From NCBI RefSeq assembly GCF_963678635.1, contig NC_087063.1:79441617-79505616 (forward strand): a stretch of 64,000 nt of DNA, written 5' to 3'. A program made the position numbers and the translations under genes. This DNA comes from Symsagittifera roscoffensis. Lineage: Eukaryota; Xenacoelomorpha; Acoela; Convolutidae. A model generated the notes under the pieces. It was not told the origin of the DNA. It saw only the letters and a list, made by a program, of their open reading frames with translations, and did not search any database. How positions within the stretch are numbered: position 1 is the first letter of the stretch; each line of letters begins with the position of its first letter. Below are positions 1 to 11,394 of this stretch, piece after piece.

Positions 1-3000
1 AAAACGTTAAAAGTCTCAGACTAGAATTTATACTTTAAAGTTTTTCATGACAACATTTTTTTTCATTTGAAAATCGTTTTTGAATTTTCATTAAACACCG
101 TCAATTGGGTTTCAGGACCTGTTTTTCGCAAACAGAACATCATTTCAGACAATAATTTGAAGGTTTTTAGCTATGCTTTCTTTGGAAATTTTTCCGCTTT
201 TTTTTGGACTCATTGTATTTTTATTCTTTTCTTGTCTGCTAGTTTTCAAGACCATATTTGTGGTATTGCAAGTGATGCGAAGCTACGCTTCGCCTCTGTG
301 TAATAAGTTCAGTTCATTTGCTATTGCCCAATTTTCAGCTAGAATTGTGAATGGTTCCATCAAAAGAGCATGGGATGAAGATCTTTCTGCATAAATGGTT
401 TTACTCTATTTTCTGTAGAAAAACCGGCATTGATTGAGGAAAAACCTATTTTTTTAAACTTAAACGTTTTATCAAAGTTTTACTATTGTCAAAATTAACG
501 CTGTGTAATCTCAGAATAAAGATTCAGAAAAAAGAACAAGTCAAGGCAGTCTTCTCTCCTCAAAGGTTTGTCCCCATCCTCTGGTCGAGAAACGTTTATA
601 ATTTCAGGAAATTTTGTAATGGTTCACTGTTTTTGACGCTTTTTTGGTGACAAGTGTTAGTTATTTTTTAATTAAAAAAATAATATGAGAACTTACGGAT
701 TTTTGTTATCATTAATATTTTCAGTGTCGCTTTGGATAATTTTTGACTTTTTCGAAATGTTTTTCAGAAAAACGTTTTTACAGATTTCAGAATTATGGGT
801 GAAAACGGAGAACCAGGTTGTTTTTCTTCGTTCTTGCTTTTCCACTAAATTCTTTTTTCATCCACGTTCTACGGCCCCCAATATTTTTCTGTCGGGGAGT
901 TTTCGACAGTTTTTAAAGTTTTTTTTAAAGTTTCTCAATACCGTGCCAGACAAATTTTAAATTCAGGGTTCAATCGCAAGATCGTTTTATATATCTTTCT
1001 GCTCAAACTACTTCAACTCAAATTTGTTACAAAAAACTATGACTTCTAAAAGGCCAGTTTTTGAAAGTTTTTGGTTTTCTTGAAACTTCTTGATCTTTTT
1101 AAAAAACTACCTTGCCCAATCTTATTTTAAGGGTTCGATCAAGAGAACATGTTTTTTGGTTTCTTTTATACACAAAAAGTGTCGGCCCCAGTTTTTTTGA
1201 AGAAAACAGTTATCGCCTTCAAAAACAAAGTTTTGAATTTTGCCCCTCTTTTGAAAATTCATAAATTTTCTCGAAAACTGCCGTGCCAAATCTGAGATTG
1301 AGAGTGCAATCGAAAAAACTTGAAAAAAGAATTTTCCCTGCATAAGCACCTACGCTCTAATTGTTTTGTAGAAAAATGTTCGCATTCAGTAACATGTGTT
1401 TTTTGACCTTTTGAAGTTTGAAGATTTTGTCGGGAACTACACTGCTAAGTCTGAGATAAAGGTTCTCTAGACAAAACGAATGCGACAACTTATGTTTGCA
1501 GAACGGCTAAGACCTGCATTTATTCAATTTTTCTCTGCACATGCGCTTATGCTCTTTATGTCGAATAAATTAAGGACAATTTTTGAGTTTTCGCCCGTTT
1601 ATTAGAAAATTTTTCAATCTGCTGAAAAATTAATTTGTAGATTCTAAAACTAATGGTTCCATCAAAAGTACATGGAGCATAGATCTTCCTGCATAAATAG
1701 TTTTAAGAAAATGTGGTTTCAAGAAAATTTTAATTTTTCAGTGTTTCTGACGCTTTTTTGGTGGCTAGAGTCAATTCTTCGTTAATAAAAACAGATAATA
1801 TGAGAAATAAAGTTTTTTTTTGGTTTCATCGAAATTTCGAAATGTTCTTCAGAAAAACCCTTTCACAGGTTTCAGAAACATTGGTATGCACGGAGAATCC
1901 GGTTGTTTTCTCCGTTCCTGCTTTTTCTTTTCTTTCTTTTTTTTTACTTTACCCCACGTTCTACAGGCTCAATATAGTTCAACCGTGCGAGTTTTTGACT
2001 TGTTCTGCCGTGGGAGTTTTTGATGCTGTAAAATCAGAAGTCATGCATTCTTCTCTCCTCAAAGGTTTGTCCCCGTGCCCTAGTACAGAAACCTTTATGG
2101 TTTCTGGAAAATTTTGACTGTTTCATTGTTTTTGACGCTTTTTTGGTGGCTAGTGTTAGTTTTTTTTTTATAAAAACAGATAATTTGATAATTTAATTTT
2201 TTTATCATCAAAATTTTGAAATGTTTTTCTGGAAAACTCTTTGACACGTTGCAGAAACAATGGTACGCACGAAAAATAAGGCTGTTTATCTCCGTTCCTG
2301 CTTTTCCACTTCTTTTTTTCACTTTACCCCACATTCTACAGGCTCAAAAATAGTTCTTCCGTGGGAGTTTTCGACATTGTAAAATCTCAGATTAAAGATA
2401 AATTCGAAAGAACAAGTCTTGGCAATTTTCTCTCCTCAAAGGTTTGTCCCCATGCTCTGGTAGAGAAATTTTTATGGTTTCACGAAAATTTTGATGTTTC
2501 ACTGTTTTTGACGCTTTTTTGGTGGCTAGAGTTAATTCTTCGTTCCTGCTTTTCCACTTATTTCTTTTTTCACTTCACCCCACGTTTTACGGGTTCAATA
2601 AGGTTCTGTCGGGAGAGTTTTGGACCTGTTTTTCAAGTTTTTTTTCTCAATTTTGTGCCAGTTCTTAAAATAATGGTTCAATTGAAAAATCATTATAAAC
2701 ATATATGGAAGTCTTTCTGCATGAACGACTTCAACTTGATTTTGTTAGAAAAAAATTATAACTTCAAAAAGGCCATTTGTGATAACTTTATTGTTGTCCT
2801 GAAATTCTTTTGAACTTTTTTTGGAAAAACTAACTTTCCAAATCTGAGATTAAGGGTTAGATCATGAGAACAGATTTTTTTTCTGCACAAAGGTTGTGGC
2901 CCTAAATTTTTGATTAAAACAGTTATAGCCTGGAAAAACAAATTTTTGAAACTTGCTTTTTTTTCAAAAACTTCGATTTGGCAGGGAAGTTTTCGAGAAA

Positions 3001-3320
3001 AGTTTTCGAGTTTTTAAAAAGGGGGAAGAAAAAGCGTCCTTATGCAAATGCACTTAATATTGGATTTCAAACTGTTGGATTTGTTTACGTACTGGCCACT
3101 TCATTTCGTGAAACTGCCTGTCAGTTAAAATGGTAGTTTGTCACTATTCTCGAAAACAACCCTGCAAAATCTCAGATTAAAGATTAAATCAAAAGAACAA
3201 ATCATGGCAATCTTCTCTCCTCAAAGGTTGTCTCCAAGCTCTGGTAGAAAAAAGTTTATTGTTTCAGGAAAACTTTGAATGTTTCACTGTTTTTAACGCT
3301 TTTTTGATGGAAATACGTAT
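1..3320. repeat. Degenerate tandem/interspersed repeat array
   Basis: No gene is visible. The stretch is built from diverged copies of a few modules that recur in the same orientation. Module A starts with CTTCTCTCCTCAAAGG and continues to a GACGCTTTTTTGGTG box; it is seen near 550-660, 2048-2160, 2426-2540 and 3209-3310, with a 3' partial copy near 1735-1800. Module B contains CGTTCCTGCTTTTCCACT followed by a CCCACGTTCTACAGG-like box, near 826-880, 1912-1980, 2292-2350 and 2540-2600. Module C, TTGTTAGAAAAA followed by AACTTC.AAAAGGCCA, is near 1022-1060 and 2743-2780. Short open frames across the array are shadows of the repeat and differ between copies. The array ends abruptly near 3320. 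It could be an old satellite or nested remnants of one non-autonomous element. Confidence 0.7.
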
Positions 3321-4396
3321 TGATCTGATTAGGAATTTTTGTCACGTTCACACTTGAAAATAACACCCCTGTCTAGATGGCTAAGGTATAGGGTAAAAAC
3401 CATGCCCATCCAAAAAAGGTTACTAATGAAAAAGCTGCCAAATAAAAAAAAAACGCTTCTCGTAAAATTGTATCTGTCCGTCAGTTGAGCTTGCCGCTTA
3501 AGACGCAACGACGATCCCGGCTTAATGACCATTCGTTTGCTACATCAGCAAACTTGGGCAGCAAGCCAGAAAATCGATGCCAAAACCGAAAATATTAGAA
3601 AGTGTTGAAGACCACCCCACCCAGACACGCTAAAACTCAACCATTGTGGTGATGAACTTTTTTACGACTACGGCATCAATTTGCTCTGCTTGCAACTCTG
3701 CATGCTTCTGATCTTTTCAATTAACTTTCTTTTTAATTTGACGTTTGGCCTTCTGATGGATACTTTTCAATGGCACCAAATGTTTTGTATCGGTTTTCAT
3801 AAATGAAGGTGTAATCGAACCTAATTTAATATCTCTAGTTTATAGCTTGCTGCCAAAAATTTTTTTGGCACACTAGAAAATCTTTCTTAGCTGTTTTCCG
3901 ATCACATTGGAGCCAAAACTGTCATCGACATTGAACGGGCTGTCCACAAGCTATCAAAAAGATCTAAGTTTCAATAGAAATTCAGTTTTCTTTATGGCGC
4001 AAGGTACAAGAAATGAGACACCAAAGGATGTCTCTAGTTTACGATGAATTTCACTTCAATGCTAAAAAAAAACAAATTTGCCCCGCATTTTTGCTAGTAA
4101 AAGACGTTGTGTTCGAATTCAAAGAGCTGTGGAAAGAAGATTTTTCTGCGCTAGTTAGTGGTCTTCAACATGAATATTGTAATAAAATGAAATTAAATGA
4201 AACTTTAGCAAATTTGTTGCATCCAAATATCCATCTTGTCAATTATTGTTCTACCGTTTCAAAGACGAGCGAAATTTGCAAAAATTAACATCAACATTAC
4301 AAGGGCAAACTTGGCACTGGATAGGCGCACAAATTTTTGTCTGTATAATCCTGGAATCCATAGACAAATCCTTAAACATGTTCCAAAATGCAAAAT
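3321..4396. other. Unique sequence, no supported gene
   Basis: This stretch is less repetitive than its left neighbour. A plus-strand open frame of 91 codons (4013-4288) has no domain or motif I recognise and no clear upstream signals. It could be a transposase scrap or chance. I see nothing else that can be supported. Confidence 0.4.
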
Positions 4397-4662
4397 GTAA
4401 GTGGATTCCACTTACAAAACTTCCGTGGGTTCCGCGTACAAATACCTGTAACGTAAATTTTGTCGGCACAAACTCTTCTCGATTCACGTAGATACGGTTG
4501 CGGATTCCGCAAATTCGCCTATTTATGGAGCAATTTTGAGCGGAACAGTGTTTTAGGTATTTGTTTGTAAAATCCAAAACAGCAAAGAGCATCAAAGAAA
4601 GGTAGCAATGTTGCGGATTCCGTGACAAATCTGGTTCTGGCCTGTTGCGGAATCCGCTTACA
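4397..4662. repeat. Cluster of palindromic GCGGATTCCGC-type motifs
   Basis: Five related motifs fall within about 265 bases. They are GTGGATTCCACTTACAAA (4401-4418), GTGGGTTCCGCGTACAAA (4425-4442), GCGGATTCCGC (about 4500-4510), GCGGATTCCGTGACAAA (4613-4629) and GCGGAATCCGCTTACAA (4646-4662). The core is itself close to a palindrome. The first copy sits in a perfect odd palindrome, GTAAGTGGATTCCACTTAC (4397-4415). Single related words also occur at about 7138 and 8222. This could be a short degenerate tandem repeat or a cluster of dimer-type protein-binding sites; the sequence alone cannot separate these. Confidence 0.55.
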
Positions 4663-5492
4663 ATGCACAGAATGCACAGTTTGGTCTCGTAATGAAAAAA
4701 CTCATGTTCGGAGAAGATTTAGGAAAGGAAGATTTTAAAAAAGTTTATGAAAGCCAACCAAAAGCTTAGATATAACTTAGATATAACGCTCTCAAAGACC
4801 AGCGCAAGTAAGTGTTAAATACGTTATCTTTTCCTATACTTTTAACTTTACTTGTCTTGTTTAATTTGACCGTATGAATGACACTTTAGTTTTTCCCTTT
4901 TGCCTTTTCTGGCTGGATAACTTTGGGCTCAAATGTCTAATTTATTGTGGCTGAAAATTCGCGTTTTGATACCGGCTAGCTGGAACCAGTTGAAAGCGTG
5001 ACAAACAGACGGTGAGCCCTATCCAAAATTACTCTATGAGAAGGCCACACCGGATCTAAATTCATAACTTTTCTGTGCCAAATTGTCTCGGCACCTTTTT
5101 GAACACCTTTTCAATTTCAGCTCATATGATTTTCCTCTTCTCGCTGGTCAGTAAAACAGTACTTTTGACTAATGTGAAGTAACCGCTTTGAAAACTTTGA
5201 ATTGCATGCTAAAAACTTTCTGAAACAAATCAGGTCAAAAAAGACCATTTATAGGAGGATGAAGTTTTGTGTCCGAGTTTTTGCAAAAAAGCACTACTTT
5301 ATGAACTCAAGTTAAATTCTAAGTAACCCAAGTTGTCATCATTTTTGCGAAAAAATACCATTAAAATTTCATGTTTTTTTTCGTTTAGTCAGGTTAATTT
5401 AAATCAGCATTGTAATGTTTTTAGAGAAACTGTGAATTTTAATTTATAAGTTTGAAACTAAAATAGCAAAACTAAAATAGATTTGATTGAAT
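4663..5492. other. Intergenic, nothing recognised
   Basis: AT-rich non-coding sequence lying downstream (3') of the minus-strand gene that ends at 5493. No long open frame, repeat or RNA gene is visible. No canonical AATAAA stands out just after the stop codon on the minus strand, so the 3' end of that transcript is unassigned. Confidence 0.4.
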
Positions 5493-6140
5493 TTAGTCGT
5501 TTAAATTGACATTAAATCTGCCTTCATTGTACATTTCGGTGCAAAACTGGATCTCGTGAATATCCGTAGCGAATGCCAGGCACATGTCATAAAGAACACT
5601 TTCAAGGTAATCGGGCGTAGGCTGCCGCAACAGTCTCCGTCGCCCTCTTGCGCCCAATTCATCGGGCATGCTTTTTTCCAGTTCTTCTAATCGCAAATTG
5701 CATTTTGATTGGTCAATTTGGTCGGTTATTCCGAAATTAGTTAATAAGATTCCGACTGTTTTCAACGCTACTGGGGCTGGCATGCCTTCACGTGATAGAA
5801 TAATAGTTTCGAAAGTTCTGTTTCCTGTAGTTTCCGAATAGTTGCACCGATAAAGCACCGCTAGATCTATTCCGAAAAGCGGAATGACATTGAAATCTTC
5901 GACACGAAGCCACGAAATTTTAGGGTTTCGTAGGTCGGAGAGAAAGCAGCAAAATTCCACTTTTTCTTTGAGAGACGGGGATATTTTAGTGACGTGCCAC
6001 GAATGTGGATCTAGATTCAATACTTTAACTGGCCCAGAGTCGCTTCCATCATTATCGCAAACTATTTTAGGGAAATTGGCCAAGGCAGGAGCTGCTATGG
6101 AAAAAATAAGAACCACAAAACTGATGGATCTCATATTCAT
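5493..6140 (-). CDS. Predicted secreted cysteine-containing protein, unknown family
   Basis: This is a single uninterrupted frame of 215 codons. It begins with a clear signal peptide (about residues 1-21, hydrophobic VVLIFSIAA, cleavage most likely after ALA). The mature part has seven cysteines (about 28, 64, 65, 99, 147, 187, 200), two N-glycosylation sequons (NYS near 100, NRT near 107) and no further membrane segment, so export from the cell is inferred. A strongly basic run, RGRRR followed by LLR (165-172), fits a furin-type site that would release a C-terminal piece of about 45 residues carrying two cysteines. The odd cysteine number and adjacent CC pair could allow a disulfide-linked dimer. 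I do not recognise the family. Start choice: the first methionine begins the signal peptide; a second Met two codons later is equally compatible. No intron is needed, the gene stands alone, and codon use looks normal for coding sequence. Confidence 0.8.
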   Translation of the reverse strand: MNMRSISFVVLIFSIAAPALANFPKIVCDNDGSDSGPVKVLNLDPHSWHVTKISPSLKEKVEFCCFLSDLRNPKISWLRVEDFNVIPLFGIDLAVLYRCNYSETTGNRTFETIILSREGMPAPVALKTVGILLTNFGITDQIDQSKCNLRLEELEKSMPDELGARGRRRLLRQPTPDYLESVLYDMCLAFATDIHEIQFCTEMYNEGRFNVNLND

Positions 6141-7436
6141 TGTTTTTAACTGATTATTGCTTGTGTACTACTGAACTTTTGTTTCCGAGTTTGATTGAAA
6201 TTTGTTCATCTTTCAAAGTGAAAGTAAACTATGGTATTGACTTATTATGATAGATCAGGGTTAATTTGGAGCTGGACAATCGAAAGATGTTCTGATTTGA
6301 CGTCTTTCGCTAAACGCCTTTATTTTCTTGAAGGCCGACTATCAAAAGACTGTAGTTCAAAATAAATCGAAGTTAACAGTGCTTTGGACTTCAATGCCCG
6401 AAAAATGCTACAAGGGGAATTTGATTAATTTCAACCAAAGCTCATTTAATCGAGCTTCGATTCTTGTTTATTTCTATAACTTCTCGAGTGGCGTGTTGCG
6501 AGGCATTTGTGAGATATTTAGGCGCGTAAAAAGAGCTTTTCTTATAAAAAGTTGATATCAAACAACAGAATTTTTTTCAGGAAACAAAATATAAGGTAAA
6601 TACTGGGTTCTGCGTAAATACTGGGTTCTGCGTGAGGTGATTTCCTTTACTTCTCCACACGTGAAAAAATAAATTCTAAAATATGCTCTATTTCTTGTGT
6701 TTTTTTTCCAAAATCCATTAAATGAGCATCAACAAGAAAAAAACTACTAGAGGCTGTGGGCTTGATTAGTGTGGATAGAATATGTCGCATGTGCTGCGGC
6801 TACATTGATCTTCTAGGTTATGAAGAAACAGACAAACAGTCATTCTTACAACTCGATTTATACGGAGTAACACAATGTAGCTTTGAAATTTCGGGTATTG
6901 CTTCCTGTGCCATTTGATGCATCTTGAAATTGATTTTCTGAACAGATGTCAACAATTCTTTTTTACCGTTTTTTTTAATTGACGTTCGTCAATACTGAGC
7001 ATACAAAAAAATTTATTGAACTAATTTATCAGCGGTTTTTTTCGAGGTAGTTTTTCTTCCAAAGAATTGTTTATAGCGTTGTTTTTTTCGTCATTTCGTT
7101 GCATCACGAGGCCAATCTGTGTTTTGTGAAATTTAAGCGGATTCCACAACAGACTGAAAACAGACTCATTGCGGAAAACATAAAGTAGAAACATAAAGTG
7201 AGCACCTCAACCCTAGTAGGGATGACTGCAGCCATGTTTTGAACTACGCTCAGTACCTGAGTTCAAGAAATTAGCAATATGAGCGCAGAAAAAACGCCTA
7301 TTTCTGAAAGACCCTTACAATGGCCTGATTCACTGGAGAAGTACAGTGGACGTTTATGATCTGTTAAAAGGTGGATAAACATGACGCTGGCAATTGTCAC
7401 TCAAGAGTAAGACCTGAATTACCATTACAAAGATCC
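6141..7436. other. Upstream region of the secreted-protein gene, no gene
   Basis: This is the 5' side of the minus-strand gene at 5493-6140. I see no convincing TATA box within 100 bases of its start codon. A direct duplication of GTAAATACTGGGTTCTGC occurs at 6596-6613 and 6614-6631. The remainder is AT-rich sequence without a supported coding frame. Confidence 0.4.
6596..6631 (+). repeat. 18-bp perfect tandem duplication
   Basis: GTAAATACTGGGTTCTGC occurs twice head to tail. It lies shortly after a TTTTTTTCAG tract that resembles a splice acceptor, but no exon can be supported there. Confidence 0.85.
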
Positions 7437-7680
7437 GGGTCGAGGCGCCTGAATAATTTTACGACCGACTCGACCTAAAATGGCGGCATTTCGACCGGCT
7501 CGAACAAAAACAGCTGTGTTTCGACAGACTCGACTGAAGCAAAGCTAAGTTCTACTGTGCATGACCCAGGAGTGCTATGTTTCGACGGACTCAAACGAAC
7601 CTACTTTTGTTTTGACCTAAGTTTTGACCGACTCTACTGAAGCAAAATTGTGTTCGATTGTATTTGACTTGTTCCTGTTG
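7437..7680. repeat. TCGA-rich minisatellite patch 1
   Basis: About seven diverged copies of a unit of roughly 30-40 bases carry words such as TTTCGACCGACTCGACTGAAG and TGTGTTCGA. The unit is conspicuously rich in TCGAC compared with the AT-rich surroundings. Matching patches lie at 10605-10850 and 11095-11300. The copies are too diverged to translate into a repeated peptide, because the frame is not kept between units. Confidence 0.65.
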
Positions 7681-10604
7681 TAAACTTGGAGTCATTTTTT
7701 GCGCTGACAACTGCTATCAAACAATTTTGTCTTTTTTTTTGATTTTTTTGTGTAATAAAAATTTCACCACTCTTTTTCTATGAATGCTTTAGTTTGAATA
7801 TCTGTGGTGCTAGTCTAATTTTTGCTTATCCTGCGTACATTTCTCGATTAAAGCTTTTAACTCCAACTTCATGAACGTCCAGCCATAAATGACAGCATCG
7901 TCTCAATTTTGACTGCAGTAGTTATTCGGTTCTTTCGTCGGATGCATCACTCTAATTTTGACATAGTTAATCTAGTTCGAAAAACCCGATTAGTTTGCTG
8001 CTTGGCTGTCCCAATTCTTTTTCTTTGTCGCAATTAAGCTAATTCCTCCTCCAACACTTTTAGTTGGGGAATGCAAAGGTCATTATTTGCTCGATAAAGA
8101 AAGCCCACCCAACATGAGCGCGCCAATGTAAAAATTCATTTTACAGTTGCGGAGGACACTAATACTTGGTTCTACAATTCCGAGAGAGTTATCTTGATGG
8201 TCAAGCTAAATCGACCGATCAACGGATTCCGCAAGCTCCCCCTCGTCCTGCGTTTCTAGCTAATTCAGTAAATTGTAAGCACAAAAAACTCTTCTTCAAT
8301 CGCAAAGAAAAAATAGTAATTTACAAAACCCTTAATAAGCTTACTACTATTTACTACTTCAAAAAGGAAGCCCGCGTATCGTTCTGTTCAATCGCTTGGT
8401 TAACTCGCTCGTCAACTTTCACGTGACTCGATATTGCAATTCGCCCACGCAACTAATTCAACACGGTATTAAACTCGGGTTCAAATCAACTAAAGCAATG
8501 ACAAGTATTCTTCCAATGACAACATTGGTTCTGTCTTTCAAGTTTATCATAGGTATCTTTAGCTAAATTGTACAAATTTTATGTCCAATTTTACCTCTAA
8601 GCCATGTTATGTTCCATTATATAATAACCCAAGGTTTTTTTTGATTTTCTATTTAAAGTTCCGACTTACGATTGTTAGGGGAAGACCGTTTTCATGGATT
8701 GCTGATTGATTTGAAGCATCTAAAATTCCAATCTAGACTCTATTCCAATCCCGACCTCCTACCTATTAGGGGAACGTAATTCGCTAATTAGGGTTCTAAT
8801 TGCGCCAAAAAGCCACATCCGAAAAGCTAAGTAAAAATTCTGACTATTGATATTGATTAGGAGACCTGCTTCCCATGCCATGCTCCTATTACTGCCATTT
8901 CTCTCTGGGACTAATTTCTTTAATGTATTTTCTTTGATATTATTAGCCTTTTCTCTAAAATTAGTTGGACCAAATGTTTGCCAAGTCCACTTTGATTAAT
9001 TACAATACTTCAATGTTGCCCCGTAATTACGTCGTCAGTTAGGTCTATTAAGTACTAATTTTGATCCCATTCCAATTTTCCAACCGCTAGTTACCGAGTT
9101 TTAATAGGGCTACTTAAAATTCAGGGAATGGTTATCACTTGGGCCAGGGGGTCTCAGCGGTCCCGGTGTTTGCATGCACGGCTCGAATCGTCTCTAGTAT
9201 CCGTCATGTGAGTTTCGTAAAATTAGCTTCTTAGTTGCGATTTAGAAGGGGAATTGGGGGTTTGTTTGGCGATCTTACTTCACTTAGAGTTTTCAGCCAT
9301 AGGAGGGACTATATCTTTCAATATTCGAAAAACTTTGGGGTCAACCGTTTGTTTGCTTCACTATTTAACATGAAAACCAAGCTACGTGCCATTAATTAGC
9401 CTCAACATACTGCCTGCAGTTCGCCATGTATAAATCTTAATCGAATCCTTAGTTTGCCGAAAGAGTGCTATTTTCACCGATCCCAGAAAAGTCACCAGAA
9501 TAAAATTTTGAACAAATCAGCTCGCCGCATGGTAATTCTGACTAATTATTAACTTCAAAAAATACTAACATCAAGTTACTTTTCAGGTTTCATAATCAGC
9601 TTATCGAAAGTTATTTCGTGCATACCATCGCAAAATGACGAAAATGAAAACTCAGGATCCCAATCATCCCAAAGTAAGGTCGCTTTTGAGATCAATTTTG
9701 ATTTATTTATTGTTCTTTGTCTGCGTTTTTTTTCGGATGCATGTGAAGGATGGAGGTGGTCAGGTTCAATTCAGAAACAATCCCGAACCCCCTACTCTAC
9801 AAGCCCTCCCACTTTTTACGCCAGTGGTGCATTGATCTGTTCGGGTGGTAGCTGAGTTTGGGTAGTAAGTATTTGGGGGGTCGGTAAGAGGATGGGGGGC
9901 ATATCCGATTCAAATCTGGGCAGATCTGAATCAGACCTGGCCAGATCTGATCTCCTTCAAGAAACTAAAGATCTGCAGCAGTTCTGAAACAGGCATGCAC
10001 AAATTTTTCATAGACGTGCTGCAGTAATGCTGCAGACTTAGAATTTATATGACTTAACAGTGCTCAGACCTGCTTTAGGCCAAGTACTTTGATATGGGAA
10101 GGCTCAATTTCTGTGAAAACAAAGTCAGGACTTTGATCGGGATCAGTGAGCCTAGGGATTTAGAATTTACTGATGATGAATCTGTTTTGTCGGTGGAATT
10201 GGTGTCAATACTACATCTATTGCGAAGTATATTATGTCCGAAGTAGTTGATAAGGTTGTTCGCAAAAGAGAAAAGGCAATTGGATTGGAATGGACGACTG
10301 CTTGTGGAATCCTTTTTGTATATTCATTGTTTGGTACAATAGTTTTTATCCTGTGAGCGGAGTTAGTGAAATTGGGTTGCTTCTTATAAGTTTTTGCGTA
10401 TTACGTGGTTTCGACAATTGCACATGTTGCAATTGGCTTCTAAAATATGTCATTCTGCTTCTTAAATTGTGGAAATTCTCTAAATGTGGGTTGAATGTCT
10501 AATATTGGTATGCATATCTTTTTTTTCGGGCGATGTGGGTGTTACATCTCAATGTCCGACATAAGTGTTTAGTCTGTTTTGTTCTTAAATTTTTCCCGGT
10601 TTGA
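7681..10604. other. Gene-poor unique sequence with one possible small first exon
   Basis: Mostly non-repetitive and slightly less AT-rich than average between 8.2 and 9.9 kb. At 9635 an ATG in good context (CAAAATGACG) starts a 66-codon frame with a hydrophobic stretch (ILIYLLFFVCVFF). A GTAAGG donor-like site follows 13 codons after the ATG, and a TTTTCAG lies about 50 bases upstream of it, so a short exon of an intron-rich gene is possible but unproven. Around 9915-9955 the word CAGATCTGA recurs. No tRNA or other RNA gene could be folded convincingly by eye. Confidence 0.25.
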
Positions 10605-10850
10605 GGTGTTCGAGTTATATTTTGACTAACTCGGCCAAAAATGGCTCTGTTTTGCTCACTTGACCCGAATTGGCTGTGTTTACGACCGACTAGAATTAAG
10701 CAAAATTGTGTTCAACTGTGTTCGACTCAAGCGAAGCCATTCTTCGACCAACTCGACTAACACAAGAAACGTGTTCGACTGTATTCGACCCATGCTCTGT
10801 TTTGACCGCATCGACTGAAACTGGCTATATTTCGACCAAATCTTTTTCAG
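10605..10850. repeat. TCGA-rich minisatellite patch 2
   Basis: Same family as 7437-7680: alternating TTCGACCNACTCGACT words and TGTGTTCGACTG words with AAGCAAAATTGTG linkers. It is separated from patch 1 by about 2.9 kb of unrelated sequence. Confidence 0.65.
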
Positions 10851-11094
10851 AGTCCTTATAATTTATGCAATTCATAAGTTGCTCAAACTTGATGTTTTTC
10901 ATCATCGACTAGTATATTAAGTTGAATATTTCGACATGTTTAAATTTGTTGTATAAGTAATCAAGTTTTTTCAATTTGGATTTGTCAAAAATCTGAAATA
11001 TATATTTATTACATTCAAACATCAACATTGTTATTAGTTACTTTTTTTTGGCTAATATCCCTTCTCGTGACTTGTCTAAGATCATGTGTAGCCC

Positions 11095-11330
11095 CTTTCT
11101 TGAGCTCGACTATGTTTCGAGAATCTGTTCGACCAAGTTTCAACAACACTTACTATGTTTCGACCAAACGTTGTCTTCAGCTTATTGTTCGACTATGTTT
11201 TGAGTATACTTAGATCATTTTTTAAATATCGACATTGTGTTCAACCAAGAGAAGTGTTGGACTATGTTTCACATCGGTGTGTTCGGCGGAATTCAGTCAA
11301 AGCGTAAGTCGAAAGCCTCAACCCAGGAAG
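11095..11330. repeat. TCGA-rich minisatellite patch 3
   Basis: A more decayed patch of the same family, with repeated CTATGTTTCGA and GTTCGACTATGTTT words up to about 11300, ending in CGGCGGAATTC and a short unique tail. Confidence 0.55.
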
Positions 11331-11394
11331 AGTTAGACCACAATTGCTACTAAAAAGATCCCATATCGATTAATCTACAAGTTATCTTCCCGGG

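Noticed and set aside
4013-4288. 91-codon frame as a transposase domain
   Set aside because: No catalytic or zinc-binding pattern could be recognised; left as unassigned.
5884-6153. 89-codon plus-strand frame opposite the secreted-protein gene
   Set aside because: Antisense shadow with no signal or motif of its own.
8470-8500. GGGTTCAAATC as a tRNA T-loop
   Set aside because: Flanking bases do not form a T stem and no cloverleaf fits.
9130-9200. tRNA- or SINE-like segment around GGCTCGAATC
   Set aside because: The B-box resemblance is weak, and no A box or acceptor stem could be paired.
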